Positions 35,507 to 47,610 of a stretch of 64,000 nt of DNA are shown one piece after another. Every line of letters starts with the position of its first letter. The first letter of the stretch is position 1. The position numbers and the translations under genes are program-made. Where the stretch lies: assembly GCA_032207245.1 (NCBI GenBank), contig CM063508.1, positions 90,795,820 through 90,859,819 on the forward strand, written 5' to 3'. The notes beneath the pieces are model-generated. The model worked only from the letters and a program-made list of their open reading frames with translations, ran no database searches and had not been told where the DNA came from. Origin of the DNA: Pardosa pseudoannulata. Taxonomy: Eukaryota; Arthropoda; Arachnida; Araneae; Lycosidae.

Positions 35507-36907
35507 TTAAAAGTACATAGTACCTTTAAAAACTGAACCCCTTTGTAACAACTTATTTTCGATCCACCTTAAAATAAAAAGTTTTACTTTGTTTAGAATG
35601 AATTTTTTACTTAAATAGTTCTCCAACTTAAATTTTTTTTAGTTTTGTAATATCAATATAGTTTTTATAAATAACAAAAACAATAATACCAAATGAAAAA
35701 ATAAGATTCACTTACCTGCAGGATAAATTTTGAAATATGTGTATTCGGAACGAAATATTTAGATCGAATTAAAGCAAATTACCTTTTATATGATATAAAT
35801 ATAAATTTGAAAAGGTATCTGATATTTTACAATTAGAAGAAATTAAAATCTGCTAACAAACTGAAAATCTTAAAACATTACCCTTTATCATACCATAAAA
35901 TAAAAGATGTTGCTTACATTAATATAATTGAGGTATACACAGTAAAGGGGTTAATTAGATTCTATTTTATATGAAAAAATTAGTTCGTAACTTACAGATT
36001 TCAAAAGTTTTTTGTAGCGGACCTCCATTTTTTTTTTTTTTTTTTTTTAACATTTTGTAATTATTTTTTTATTCTTTAAAAAAGCCTTGCTTCATTTGTC
36101 AAAACTGAAATTTAAACCCTTATTAAGGATCTAGAAAAACTTATCCTAAACAGAACAGAACTTTTTATTTTATATTGAATTCAAAATAGGCTGTGATAAT
36201 GGAGATGTTTCAGATCGGAAGATAGACGTAGTACATGTACCCGAAAAGTCTTTATTATAATAGTATATATTTGATTCAGTATAAAATTAAAACTTTAGCT
36301 CTGTGTAGAATAAACTTTTTTCTTGATCATTCGTAAGTGTATACATAAAGTATAATATAGGAACTAATAAAAATGTAATAAAGATTAATAAATTTTATAA
36401 AAAATATTAAGTTTTATCAAATAACATTATTATTATTTGCATCAGATAATTTCCATCAGATAAAAAACAGTAGAAATTCACCTACCCACAAAATATCTTT
36501 TAAAATACGTAAATCAAAACTAATTTTGTTAAATATAAGCTTATCCTTTTAATTCCATGAACTTTAATTTTAATAGTTTAATATTTAACTTTATATATAA
36601 GGAATAATTTTTTCGATTTCTTAAGATATTTCGATTTTTACTTCTCATTTTCAAATGATAGATAACTATCAATCTTTGGTTTATAGAATAAAACAGGATC
36701 TTGAATATGATTTAACTTGAATATGATTTAAAAATTTAGTTTCTAATATATATATTTCAAAAGTTTTCTTATTGGTAAATAATTTTAATTTTTTTTAAAT
36801 TTGATGTATATTTGTATGCTATAAATGAAAAATTTATTACTTGATGAAACGATAAAAGGCTGTTATAATGAAGTTTTGAAGTCTCGAAAGGTACTATGTT
36901 CCTTTAA
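35507..36907. mobile_element. TTAA-bounded element, family E
   Basis: After TTAA, the left end reads AAGTACATAGTACCTTT and the inverted right end AGGAACATAGTACCTTT (15/17). It is 1.4 kb without ORF, and contains a 21-T run at 36028-36048. A related end appears at 63640 running off the window. TTAA duplication suggests piggyBac-type mobility, but the short terminal repeat makes the class uncertain. Confidence 0.6.
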
Positions 36908-37387
36908 GTGTACACCAGGCTTTTAAAAACAAACTGCATATTGAAGAAATATCTAGGATTTTATTTTCCCACGGATGCATTTATGTTCTTTTATAAATAT
37001 AAAATAAACCTGAAGCATTTCGAATTTTCAATGCATTTAAGGTAGCTTTTTTTTTAAAGTTGTAGTTTTTTTCATGCGTCAGCACATTTCCTGCATAATT
37101 GTATATGTTTATATTTTCCCTTTCTCCCTCATTTTCTGAAAAGAACGGGAGTTACAGTGTAGAAAGTTGCTTACCTGGAAAAGTAGTTAGAGCAAAAGCA
37201 AATTACCTCTTTTCAGGTGGTTGTCAAATTTGTCTGGGATCCGCCTGACTCCTCGGTTGAATTATTTTGCCCACTCGAGGTTCCTCGTGAGTCACCAGTT
37301 TGAAGAACGTTAACACCAAATTGAAACGCACTTTTTTGGACTTCGAACAGTATTTTGAATTGTTATTCTCTTGCTCTGGCGTTGGTG
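36908..37387. other. non-coding DNA
   Basis: A less AT-rich stretch at 37225-37305 (CACTCGAGGTTCCTCGTGAGTC hairpin) resembles a hAT-type end but could not be paired. The 63-aa frame at 37300-37491 is unsupported. Confidence 0.4.
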
Positions 37388-37981
37388 CAGGATTGATTCT
37401 GATCCGAAAATTTCCTAAAATTTGTGTGAGTTTGTTCCCTAAAATAATAAAAAAAAAACAGATTTTTTTTCCCAGAAAAATTTGTTTCTGAAAATTAAAA
37501 AAAAAAGTTTTTTAAAACCATCTTCCGCTTCAAATGAAAAATACATAAATGAATTTGGAAGATAATTAGAAAGTTTTATATCTTTTCTCACCCTTTTTTC
37601 TTTTTTGATGTTTTCACAAATATTTTTTCTACCGAAGAACAGTAATAATATGTTATGTGATTTTCCTTTTTAGAAGAATATGTTAAAATTTATGTATTCA
37701 GATTAAGAAATGGAATTTTTGTTACACTCTTTGATACAAGTGTGTTTGTATTATTTTATACAGAACACACATTTGCAACGCTATAATAAGGCGAGCATAT
37801 TAATATATTGATATCTGGTAACCGATAAATCACAATATTAAAATTTAGATATCATCCAGTTCTAATTTTGGCATCCAGAAATAATCCTTCATACAGTTTT
37901 ACTTTCAATTAAATAGCTTACACTTTTACAGAAAATTTTGTAGGATGTTCAGAAAATATTTTCTTATTTAGAATCCCCATA
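37388..37981 (+). mobile_element. non-autonomous hAT element, copy 2
   Basis: Starts CAGGATTGATTCTGATCCG like 28353. The long shared block includes GTTTGTATTATTTTATACAGA, the CTATAATAAGG segment and the ATATCATCCAG segment, and it ends TTAGAATCCCCATA. Flanks CGTTGGTG (37380-37387) and AGTTGATG (37982-37989) match at 6/8, a plausible decayed 8-bp duplication. No transposase. Confidence 0.75.
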
Positions 37982-38121
37982 AGTTGATGGTTAGGCATAA
38001 ATAAAGGGAAAGTGTATTTAACTATGTGGTAGGTAAATAATGGAGTCATACTTAAATAATGCAAATTAGTACATATAAAAATGACTTCTCTTATAAAAAT
38101 GAAGTTCTCTTATACGGAGAT
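37982..38121. other. non-coding DNA
   Basis: Short AT-rich interval with nothing recognisable. Confidence 0.5.
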
Positions 38122-39066
<945 letters not shown>

Positions 39067-40904
39067 TATAACAGAAATTTAAACTTTTTACCTTATTTCT
39101 AAACCTCTATTGAAGAGTCATCTTTAAACAGGGATAAATTTGTCTTTCCAAGGTGTTACATTTATAGTTAGCACATTTACGTTTGTATATCGTGCTCATA
39201 TTTTTTTTTCAGAAATTTAGGACAAAAACTCTAGATATGTGTTATACATGAAAGAATTGAAAAAAAAAAATTAACAATAAATATTTTATTGAGTATCTTT
39301 TTACCCTTTCAAATTATATTTCCTATTTATTTTTAATACATGAAACTTAAAAGAGGAATGTAATATATGATTATTTCCGCAAAAAATGACTACATTATTT
39401 TTTTAAAATTTGAGTTTCCTGTTTCTCCCTCGCCTCTTGTTCTAAAAAGATAAATCTCTTTATTATTCAGTAGAAGAATCAGGACTGATAAATCAGAAGC
39501 CTGCACTTCGAATTTCACCAATCGGTATCTACGAACTTGTCCAGCTCGAAAGATTTTCGTCTCTTTAAAACGTATACCAGAGTCAAGAACATTGAATTTT
39601 GTGTGCATCCAACATGACTGCGCTTGGATTAGAATACATATCGGTTTATTAGGGGGCATTTCGGGGTGCCATGGAGGCTGCTAAACGGATTACTCAGACT
39701 TATTCTTTTGTTTGATAAATTACGTAGAACCATTAGATTTTTCAAAGCCAGTAATTTTCCCGGTGTAAACTCCAAAGACACGGTGAAAATGGAGCTTGTA
39801 TATTATCAATTCACCACGCGCCACACAGATATTCGAGCTCCGCACGCTGTAGTAAAAGATTGAATAGGCTAACGAAACACTATTCCGTGTTTTCATTGAG
39901 TGGACGGTTCAGATAATCTGTAATCAGATGCGCTCATTCAACTGTGGCGTTTTTAGGGAATATTCTTCATTGTTCCTTTGTGTTGGAAGATCCTAAGGTT
40001 AGTGATGTTCATATATTGTTGAGGGACGCGTCATGTTATTAACGAATGACATTTTGGAATCTTTTATTGCTTAATATGGATATAGATTAACTAATGCGTG
40101 TGCTGGACAGGTCGTCATTGTTGAAGAGTGCCAGATATTGATATAATTGGTATGAAGCTACGGAAGTGTATGCAATTTACATCAAGGTAGTTGAAACTCT
40201 TTATTGCGGCTTCATCAGATACTAAATGCAAAAGATGCTCGAAAAACTGAATATATTTTGAAATTTTATCCGAGGGGGAATACATTTCTGCATTTTAAAA
40301 GGTGGCAAAGAGGTAAAAAGGATATCAGACAAAAAGGCATTTTACCATATACAGACGCGATATAAAAGCCCAAATATTATCTTTTATTTACCACCAATAC
40401 TTAGTGAATCTACAACTTAATGGATGATATTGAACGTTATTACTTTGAGAGTTTCAGCAACAGTTATGTTATAAGGAGACGAGGGCTATAGATTATAGTT
40501 ACCCTTAGGATAACTATACTTACCGATATATTTTGCAGTTTTATGAAGCATATTTCAATACGGCCAAGAGAAAAATTATGATATCAGGAACATTTCAGTT
40601 TACGCAGCTGTGGATGGCAATGAATATTTACTTTTCAATTAATAACTTTTCTAAAGAGAGTGTAGAATGCGTTTTAGGTTGATTCTCTGTAGGTAAATAT
40701 GAGATGTGAAGGTGTATTATTTATAAATTTATTTCTCCGTTTCTTGGTGGAGATAATAATACGCTCTCTAAATTTTGTCTTGTAAAATAAGAAAAAAATG
40801 TCAAAGCAAATTTATTTTAAAATATTTTAAAAGTTTTGTTCATATCTCTGAACTGAGTTTCTAGGGGTGGTTACATTGTCTTTGTTTGTGTATGCATGTA
40901 TTTA
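39067..40904. other. non-coding DNA with a G+C-richer stretch at 39420-39960
   Basis: 39420-39960 is visibly less AT-rich. Two short frames face away from each other at 39659/39666 (89 codons minus, 65 codons plus). Neither has a recognised domain. Conserved non-coding DNA or a decayed element are both possible. Confidence 0.4.
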
Positions 40905-41719
40905 CATAGTCGAACCTGTCTATCTCGAATCTCTTGGGAGTAAGAAAAAAAAATCGAGATAAACAGGTTTCGAGATACACAGGTTTTATGAAAATAGACA
41001 AAGAAAATTTCTTTACACAATACAAAATATTGAAATTTTGAAAATCTTTTAGTTATATTTACATGCATGGCTCTTTTTCATTATTCTGCAGCCGCTTTCG
41101 AAGTTCTTTTGTACGATATCTTTGTTTTTCATGATAGTGGAAATAGTACTGGGTGTAATTCCAAATTTAGTGGCGACTACGGTTTTCTTCATAGAAGGGT
41201 TTTCCTTCAAAAATGACAGAATTTCCATTTTTTTTTCGATGGTTAAAACATTTAATTTTCTTTTAACACCTGCCATTTTTAGCTCTAAAATTGAGGCAGC
41301 AAGATGCGAGATGATGCATTAGTTATTAGGCTATAGACCGAGAACCAGTTCTATTTCCAAAAAGAAATTTCTCCCGTCTCCTATTCCTCCCTCCTCAACC
41401 CCGATCCCTTATTTCAGAGCAGAGAACTCGATTTTAGTACAATTCTCAGCCAGTCCTCGACCAAACAACCCTCCGAGAGAGAAAACTAGAAATGTATTTT
41501 CTGGAAATGGAAACTTGTGCTATTCTCAACCCAATAAGGTTCTAGACTGGAATGTTGTGTTTCTTATGAAAATTCGAGATAGACAGGTTTGGAAAAAAAT
41601 AATTTGAAATAGGTTTGGAAAATACCTTAAATTTTTATTCAAAATGTAGGGAAATTTAAAAAATTCGACATAGACAGGTTTTCGAGATAAGCAGGTTTCG
41701 AGATAGACAGGTTTGACTG
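40905..41719 (-). mobile_element. Tigger/pogo-type DNA transposon remnant
   Basis: The right end, inverted, reads CAGTCAAACCTGTCTATCTCG and continues with CCTGCTTATCTCG and CCTGTCTATGTCG. The left end carries GTCGAACCTGTCTATCTCG and repeats of ATAAACAGGTTTCGAGATA. A TA flanks the right end (41720-41721). Only the N-terminal DNA-binding part of the transposase survives (41049-41276); the DDE catalytic domain is gone. A full element would be about three times longer. Confidence 0.85.
41049..41276 (-). pseudogene. pogo/Tigger transposase N-terminal CENP-B-like helix-turn-helix (fragment)
   Basis: The 75-codon minus frame starts MAGVKRKLNVLTIEKKMEIL, then has a K-x-G-I-T-x-S-T-I-S-x-I-x-K segment (GITPSTISTIMKNKDIV). 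This basic N-terminus followed by a helix-turn-helix is the psq/CENP-B-type DNA-binding domain of pogo-class transposases, which binds the terminal repeats. The frame runs past the domain into unrelated residues and stops; the second DNA-binding motif and the DDE domain are missing. It lies inside matching terminal repeats, so it is an internally deleted transposon rather than a domesticated gene, although a DNA-binding-only peptide cannot be excluded. Confidence 0.85.
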
Positions 41720-41721
41720 TA

Positions 41722-41812
41722 TATGTGTGTATATGTATATATATATGTATATATATGTATATAAAAATATGTATATGTATATATATATGTGTGTGTGTGT
41801 GTGTGTATGTGC
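41722..41812. repeat. (TA)n(GT)n microsatellite
   Basis: Interrupted TATATG units followed by a GT tract, right beside the Tigger end. Confidence 0.9.
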
Positions 41813-42288
41813 CTTATATTGGGATTTTTGTAAATACAAACGGGTTATAAAATTCAAGTAAATTAAAAATATCTATTGTTTCAAAACTTCTCCTATTCCA
41901 AAATTACAGATATTCGAAGAGAATTCTGCTGTTCCAAAATCTGCTAGTTACAGGAACTTATAGATTCAGCTAGACCATTATAAGACCATTTGGCGACTCT
42001 GAATTGCTTTAGTTAAATCAAGTTATAGCTGCTATGTATATTTTGTGTGATTTCAAGTGTTGATAATCTTACTTGACTTAGGTAAAGGCTTTCAAGCAGC
42101 ACTAAAAACTTTCGATGTCTACTCTTCTGTTATTTAACATACTAAGTGATCTTGAATGTTGCAACTTTGTCGCATTAGTGGTGCTGCAAGAATAATTTCG
42201 CTTAAATTGGTATGAAAACGTTTAGCTTTTGGAGTGCATTACAGTATAATTTTTAGTTATTTGCTTGCGCATCACACTGACCAGCTGA

Positions 42289-42289
<1 letters not shown>

Positions 42290-42320
<31 letters not shown>
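42290..42320. repeat. poly(A) run
   Basis: 31 consecutive A's. The sequence GCATTAAACAAA follows and is repeated at 42352. It could be a retroelement tail, but no element precedes it. Confidence 0.9.
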
Positions 42321-42321
<1 letters not shown>

Positions 42322-42812
42322 CATTAAACAAAACTTGAATAAAATAAGAGATGCATTAAACAAATATTACTTCCAAGATGTTGAGTTTGAAATATTCGAA
42401 AATGATTGCTATTAAACTTTTAGCAGTGTTACAATGGAATTTAACAGATCATTCGTGGTGCCGAATAAAGTATGGCAATGAGCCTTATAAACATCGATAA
42501 AAGTATGAAGTGTAACATAATATTTATATCTGAACTTTTTATGCCTTTATTTTTATCTAAAGACTGTACCATTAAAAACACATAAAGAATCCCATAAACT
42601 TTACGATAACATCCAGTGCAGTAGTATGAAATAGACACGTTACAAAATTGTTAAATCTCTTTCCAAAGGAAGACTTAATAAATAATTAGTGTAGTATATG
42701 GCTTCAAAATTGAATTGTATTATGTCTTAATACTACGTCTGATTCAAGACAAGTGCCATCATGTAATAATGTAATATCTAAACAAATATTCCTTATTTGT
42801 ACTGTTCTAATA

Positions 42813-42816
42813 TTCT

Positions 42817-42857
<41 letters not shown>

Positions 42858-42866
42858 TTGTGTGTA
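42813..42866. repeat. (TA)n(GT)n microsatellite
   Basis: Short TA tract followed by about 35 bp of GT. Confidence 0.9.
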
Positions 42867-43242
42867 ATATTAAAATCCCTTATTTAAGTATTTTAATATT
42901 AATTTAATAACTTTTGTTCATAAAGTGAGTTCGGGGTTTGGCGGTAATTCTGATTTTTCCCCCCAGACACGCTATAGACTTAATTCAGCTTCTGTCTCTA
43001 CTACTCTAGCCAATAGTTAGGGCGTTCTCTTTAAACATGGGTATTATTTTATTACGTGATCAATTGTGCTTAGGGATTATTCTTAGTCTCTTTTTTTTGA
43101 GGAATCCCTACTTGAAAAGTGTATGTGCGGGATCACATTGTCTGTGTGCACAAAGTTGTAAAGGTGTTTGCCTGTTGTACGGATTTCATGTTTCTTACCA
43201 GAAATAAACTGTGTTGTGATTTTGAATTAGTCTAGCCAATAT

Positions 43243-43421
<179 letters not shown>

Positions 43422-44077
43422 AATTCATGACAGATTATCCTTAAAAAGTAATTTAAGGATATCATTATAAATATTATCTACTTAAATTGTAAAATTCAAA
43501 AATATTTCTGAAGATACATTTATTAAATAAATATTCATAGTTATATGCTTATATACAGCATAGTTATCAAATAATCATGTCCCAGTTTTGTACCCCTGAA
43601 ACTGATATCTCAAAATTAATACAGCAATTATTACATGTATAATATACATGTACAGCAGTTCTCATAGGAGTTCTAATCCCCCCCCCACTTTCGCTACGCC
43701 ACTGAAACAAATTCATGAGACATTACTTCAGACAAAATTACTGTTATTTAGAAGAAAGGACAAAAAGTTGCAACATCGCTAAATGAAAAATATAAAATTT
43801 AATTTTCTATTCTGGCATTTTTATTTATTCTCAAAATTTTTTCAAAAGTTAATTTTATATAAAATTTTTAAAACGTTTTAATTCATATAAATTTATCGCA
43901 CATCTTACATAAAATGTATTCTTACTGTTGTTCAAGTATATAGAATAATTCTGTCTTATTGGAAACTGTAATTTCTTTAACCCTAGAACGCTATTATGTT
44001 TTCATCGAAAGTTATTTGTGTTTTTAATGAAAGATAACTTTTAAAAATATATTTTAAAGCAAGAAAAAGTGCTGTTA

Positions 44078-44378
44078 TTAACCCCTTAATGTGCACGCTC
44101 GAGTTAACTCGAGCACGCTAAACTGATCAAACTGTGCACACTCGAGATAATTCGAGCGGTGTTGTACTTTATATTGCTATAATTTTTCACACTCGAATAC
44201 AATCGAGAATTAAAAATAACAATGTGAAAAAAAAAAAAAGTAATCGTGTTATTGATATTTATCATTTACATGGGATTGTAAGCTATAACACTTATTCAAG
44301 TATAAAATATATATTTTTTTCCAAATTTAACGTACTAAATAGTGTTTTTTATATTAAAAAATTGGTTTTTTTGGCCGG

Positions 44379-44424
<46 letters not shown>

Positions 44425-44439
44425 GCACTAGGGGGCTAA
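44078..44439 (+). mobile_element. piggyBac MITE, family C copy 2
   Basis: Starts TTAACCCCTTAATGTGCACG and contains the palindrome CTCGAGTTAACTCGAG and then CTCGAGATAATTCGAG, as in copy 1 (inverted at 19159-19696). The right end is GTGCACTAGGGGGCTAA, so one TTAA has decayed to CTAA. The internal coding piece is lost. A homologous A-run has expanded to 37 A's (44386-44422). Confidence 0.85.
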
Positions 44440-45310
44440 AGTAAACTATAAAAAGTTTGGGATTTATTGCTCCTCAAAGTTATTTAAAATTTTATTAGTC
44501 CCTTATTTTCGTCACAAAGCACCTCTAAAACGTCAAGATAATATTCTGTGGTTAAAAAAATCATTCTTCCAGGACAACAACTGGAATAAAAAAATCATTC
44601 TTCCATGACAACAAATGTCAGAAAACTCATGATTGAATGCAAAAGTTTGTATCGAGGCTGTCCCAACAACTTAATTCAGTCCACCTACAAGAACAGCATA
44701 ATTCATTTAACTTTGTATATGTTTACACATAAATATGTTTTCTACTACATTTTAAGTACATTAGAGTATCTGTGGGCTATTTTGTCAAAGTTCGAAGAAA
44801 ATTAAACTTCTAAGTATTGTGAAAATGCAATTAAATATGCATTAATTACATTAACCTAAGCTGAGGCAATGCGCGATCCATTAGGACGGTTGCAGAATTA
44901 CCTTCGAGTTCGTAAGATGGTTCGGAGAGTCTTAATTGGATAGTCTCAGGGTTTTACCTTGATACCGTATAGCAGTATAGGGCTTACAGAATTCGCGTCT
45001 TGATGCATTTCGCATTGTGTGAGAATTATAGATCAAATAATGCGTATTTCGGACTCTCAATTCTGTGTACGAAAATGAAGTTTTCTGTCAATAATTGTAG
45101 GTAATTTAGCATTAATTTCTCATAAGATGGGCATAGGTAAACAACAATATGCAAAATCTGACAGAGTAATTTAAATATAAATTTGATTTATAAGTTCCTG
45201 TTGAAAAATATTTAGCAGTTCGGCTCACTGGCTCGTGTAGGTTCTAAAAGCTCTTGGCAGATGCGAAATTTGTCTCCATAAAGATGAAATTTTCGAGAAT
45301 ATGGAAAATA
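44440..45310. other. non-coding DNA with a G+C-richer stretch at 44850-45060
   Basis: A small duplication with CATTCTTCCAGGACAACAA is at 44550-44607. 44850-45060 is clearly less AT-rich, with no open frame of note; it may be conserved non-coding DNA. Confidence 0.45.
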
Positions 45311-45800
45311 TTAACACATTGTATGCGGAACACGTACTAGTACGTTTTCTGACGATTGATACTTGAGCGCGGGTCCCGTACTAATACGGGTTAGTGTAAC
45401 AACAGGGTTTGTTTGTGGGTACAAAAATAACTTATATACAGGAAAACGAAGTCGAATGTTCTTATCTATCAATTTTTTATAATGTAAAAATGTTTATATA
45501 TAACATAAATCGAAAAAATTAAAACTATATACTACTATTTATATTTGATTTTTCATATTTAGGATATTATTATACATTTATCCACTAAAAAATATTTTTT
45601 TTGTTTACAAAAATCTCATGGTTGTTATTTATATATTTGTTTATATATTTCGATATAAAATACGAAAAGTTGGTTAAAAAGATTTAAATAATTTTCGATC
45701 TATTGAGATTTAACTGAATAACTAAATTTACGCCCAAAGCGTAATTGTACCGCTCTCGGTACAATTCCTCTGCGAAATGTACCCGTTCACAATGTGTTAT
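45311..45800 (-). mobile_element. piggyBac MITE, family B copy 1
   Basis: The left end TTAACACATTGTATGCGG and inverted right end (ATAACACATTGTGAACGG) form the terminal repeat. Sub-terminal CGTACTAGTACG-type and GGTACAATT palindromes match the copies at 46971-47610 and 59294-60187. No coding sequence remains. One flank TTAA has decayed to TTAT. Confidence 0.85.
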
Positions 45801-45816
45801 TATACAAAGAAATTTA

Positions 45817-45991
45817 GCCGAACGGTGGCCGAATGGTTAGGGGGCTGGGCTTTGGAACCGGAGTTCGTGGGTTAGAATCCCACTATGGCATGGATGTTCG
45901 TAGCCGTTTGAATCGGCGTTAAGAAGTAGGTCCCAGTCTCATTAGGCCTCGTGTTGTAAAAAAGTAGCGCACCAAACCAAACCAAACCAAA
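45817..45991 (+). mobile_element. tRNA-derived SINE, family 1, with perfect 13-bp target duplication
   Basis: The head GCCGAACGGTGGCCGAATGG contains the A box; GGTTAGAATCC is the B box with one change. The body ends in a CCAAACCAAACCAAAAC tail. ACAAAGAAATTTA flanks both sides (45804-45816 and 45992-46004), showing LINE-mediated insertion four bases from the end of the piggyBac MITE. Recent by its intact duplication. Confidence 0.93.
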
Positions 45992-46004
45992 ACAAAGAAA
46001 TTTA

Positions 46005-46679
46005 ATTTCTCCAAAATTTCAAATTCTTTCAAACTAGAAAACAAAATTTAACAGTGGAAATATATTTTGAAGTCTAAACTAATACAAAAAAAGTAGTATT
46101 ATTTTAAAAAAAAAACTTTTTTTTTAATCGAAAATTATGATAAGTATTATTTGAGAAATGACTCTTGCAATATGATAAACTTTTTTTTTTCACCGAGGAT
46201 AACCATTTTCGACACACACATATTTATAAATCCTTAAATTGTTTTCAGCAATAAGGATTTTACCATCCGTAGCAAAGTGCTGAGATGGGTACATCTTTTG
46301 CCCCACTTCCTTACACTACTAATTAAACTATTAAAGCAGGTGAAAAATTGTATATAAATATTGGGGTGAAAATAGACTTAAATGCAAATATTAGAAACTA
46401 TTTATGTATAGTATAGTTTCTTTTATCATAAAATTGAAAATTTAATTCAGGTTTTAGGTACCCAATCTCAAAGAGGACGATTGGGATATAGCACAAATTC
46501 AGAAGACTGTCTTAATACGTAAAATAGGTTATTTTCCTCGTCTTATTTCCGATGTTATCTAAAAGTTTCGAAGTTGCATATTATCTATATTATTTTTAAA
46601 CTCGTAAGATGGTGATCTAAAAAATTTTCAAATATTTAATCAAGAAAATACAGCCTAATCATTTAAATTGAATAATACA
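46005..46679. other. AT-rich non-coding DNA
   Basis: No gene or paired repeat found. Confidence 0.5.
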
Positions 46680-46966
46680 GAACGTACAGCTAAAAATACA
46701 GCCTAAATTATTTAAATATCATCTGAATTATTTTCATACGTTTTATCACTGAACTTAGATATTATGTAAATAATTTTCTTTTATATTTGGCTTAATTAAA
46801 TAGATACACATGTGATAATTTTAAATTTAATCATCAATTATTTTTTGTTTCAAGGTAATTCTCAGTCAAAAAACAAAACATTTTTTGTACCTGCCTCATA
46901 GGTTACTTTACAGTTCTGGAAAATTAAAATTTTACTGTTCCCTTCGTATGACGAGCTATATTCTAG
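46680..46966 (-). mobile_element. dispersed repeat Y, inverted copy
   Basis: On the minus strand it starts CTAGAATATAGCTCGTCATACG and continues GTAAAATTTTAATTTTCCAG, matching 10583 onward. The TCGATGATTAAATTTAAAATTATCACA-like block matches 10970-10990. It ends 4 bp before the TTAA of the next piggyBac element. Confidence 0.75.
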
Positions 46967-46970
46967 TGTG

Positions 46971-47246
46971 TTAAAACATTGTGTGAGGGTACATTTCCTT
47001 CGAAGCGGAATTGTACCAGAAGCGGGCGTTTTGCGCATAAATTTAGTTATTCAGTTAAATCTCAACAGATTAAAAATTACTTAATTTTTTAACCAACTTT
47101 TCGTATTTTATATTGAAATATATAAACAAATATATAAATAGACAAATAAACAAGTATATATATATACGAATACAAATATATATAATCTATAAATATACAT
47201 ATATATAATATCATTTTCGCAAGGATAAATAAAAAGTTAATTTTAA

Positions 47247-47315
<69 letters not shown>

Positions 47316-47610
47316 ATATAATATATAATATATATAAAAATATACACATATATAATATCATTTTCTTAAGGATAAATAAAAAGTTAATTTTAAATCTAAA
47401 TTGATTTTTTAATCAACCTTCCCGTTTTGTGGTTCCTCATCGACTGATGTAAAAACGAGTTTTTAGTTGTCTAAATTTTTCCAGGATCTACGTATTAGAC
47501 AAAAACATTCGGCTTCGTTTTCCTGTATATACCGTTATTTTTGTACCCAAAAACAAACCATGTTGTTACAGTAATCTGTACTAGTACGTGTCCCGCATGC
47601 AATGTGTTAA
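46971..47610 (+). mobile_element. piggyBac MITE, family B copy 2
   Basis: TTAAAACATTGTGTGAGGGTAC at the left and GTCCCGCATGCAATGTGTTAA at the right are the family ends, with TTAA on both sides. A TA microsatellite (about 47250-47306) and a local duplication of ATAAATAAAAAGTTAATTTTAAAT (47222 and 47371) have expanded inside. Part of the right half still matches the decayed coding end of copy 3 (AATTTTTCCAGGATCTACG). Confidence 0.88.

Noticed and set aside
35094..35510. 138-codon ORF on the + strand
   Set aside because: No domain, AT-driven composition, no splice context, and it runs into the end of a TTAA element.
37225..37305. hAT-type end with CACTCGAGG hairpin
   Set aside because: Only one end visible, no partner and no duplication.
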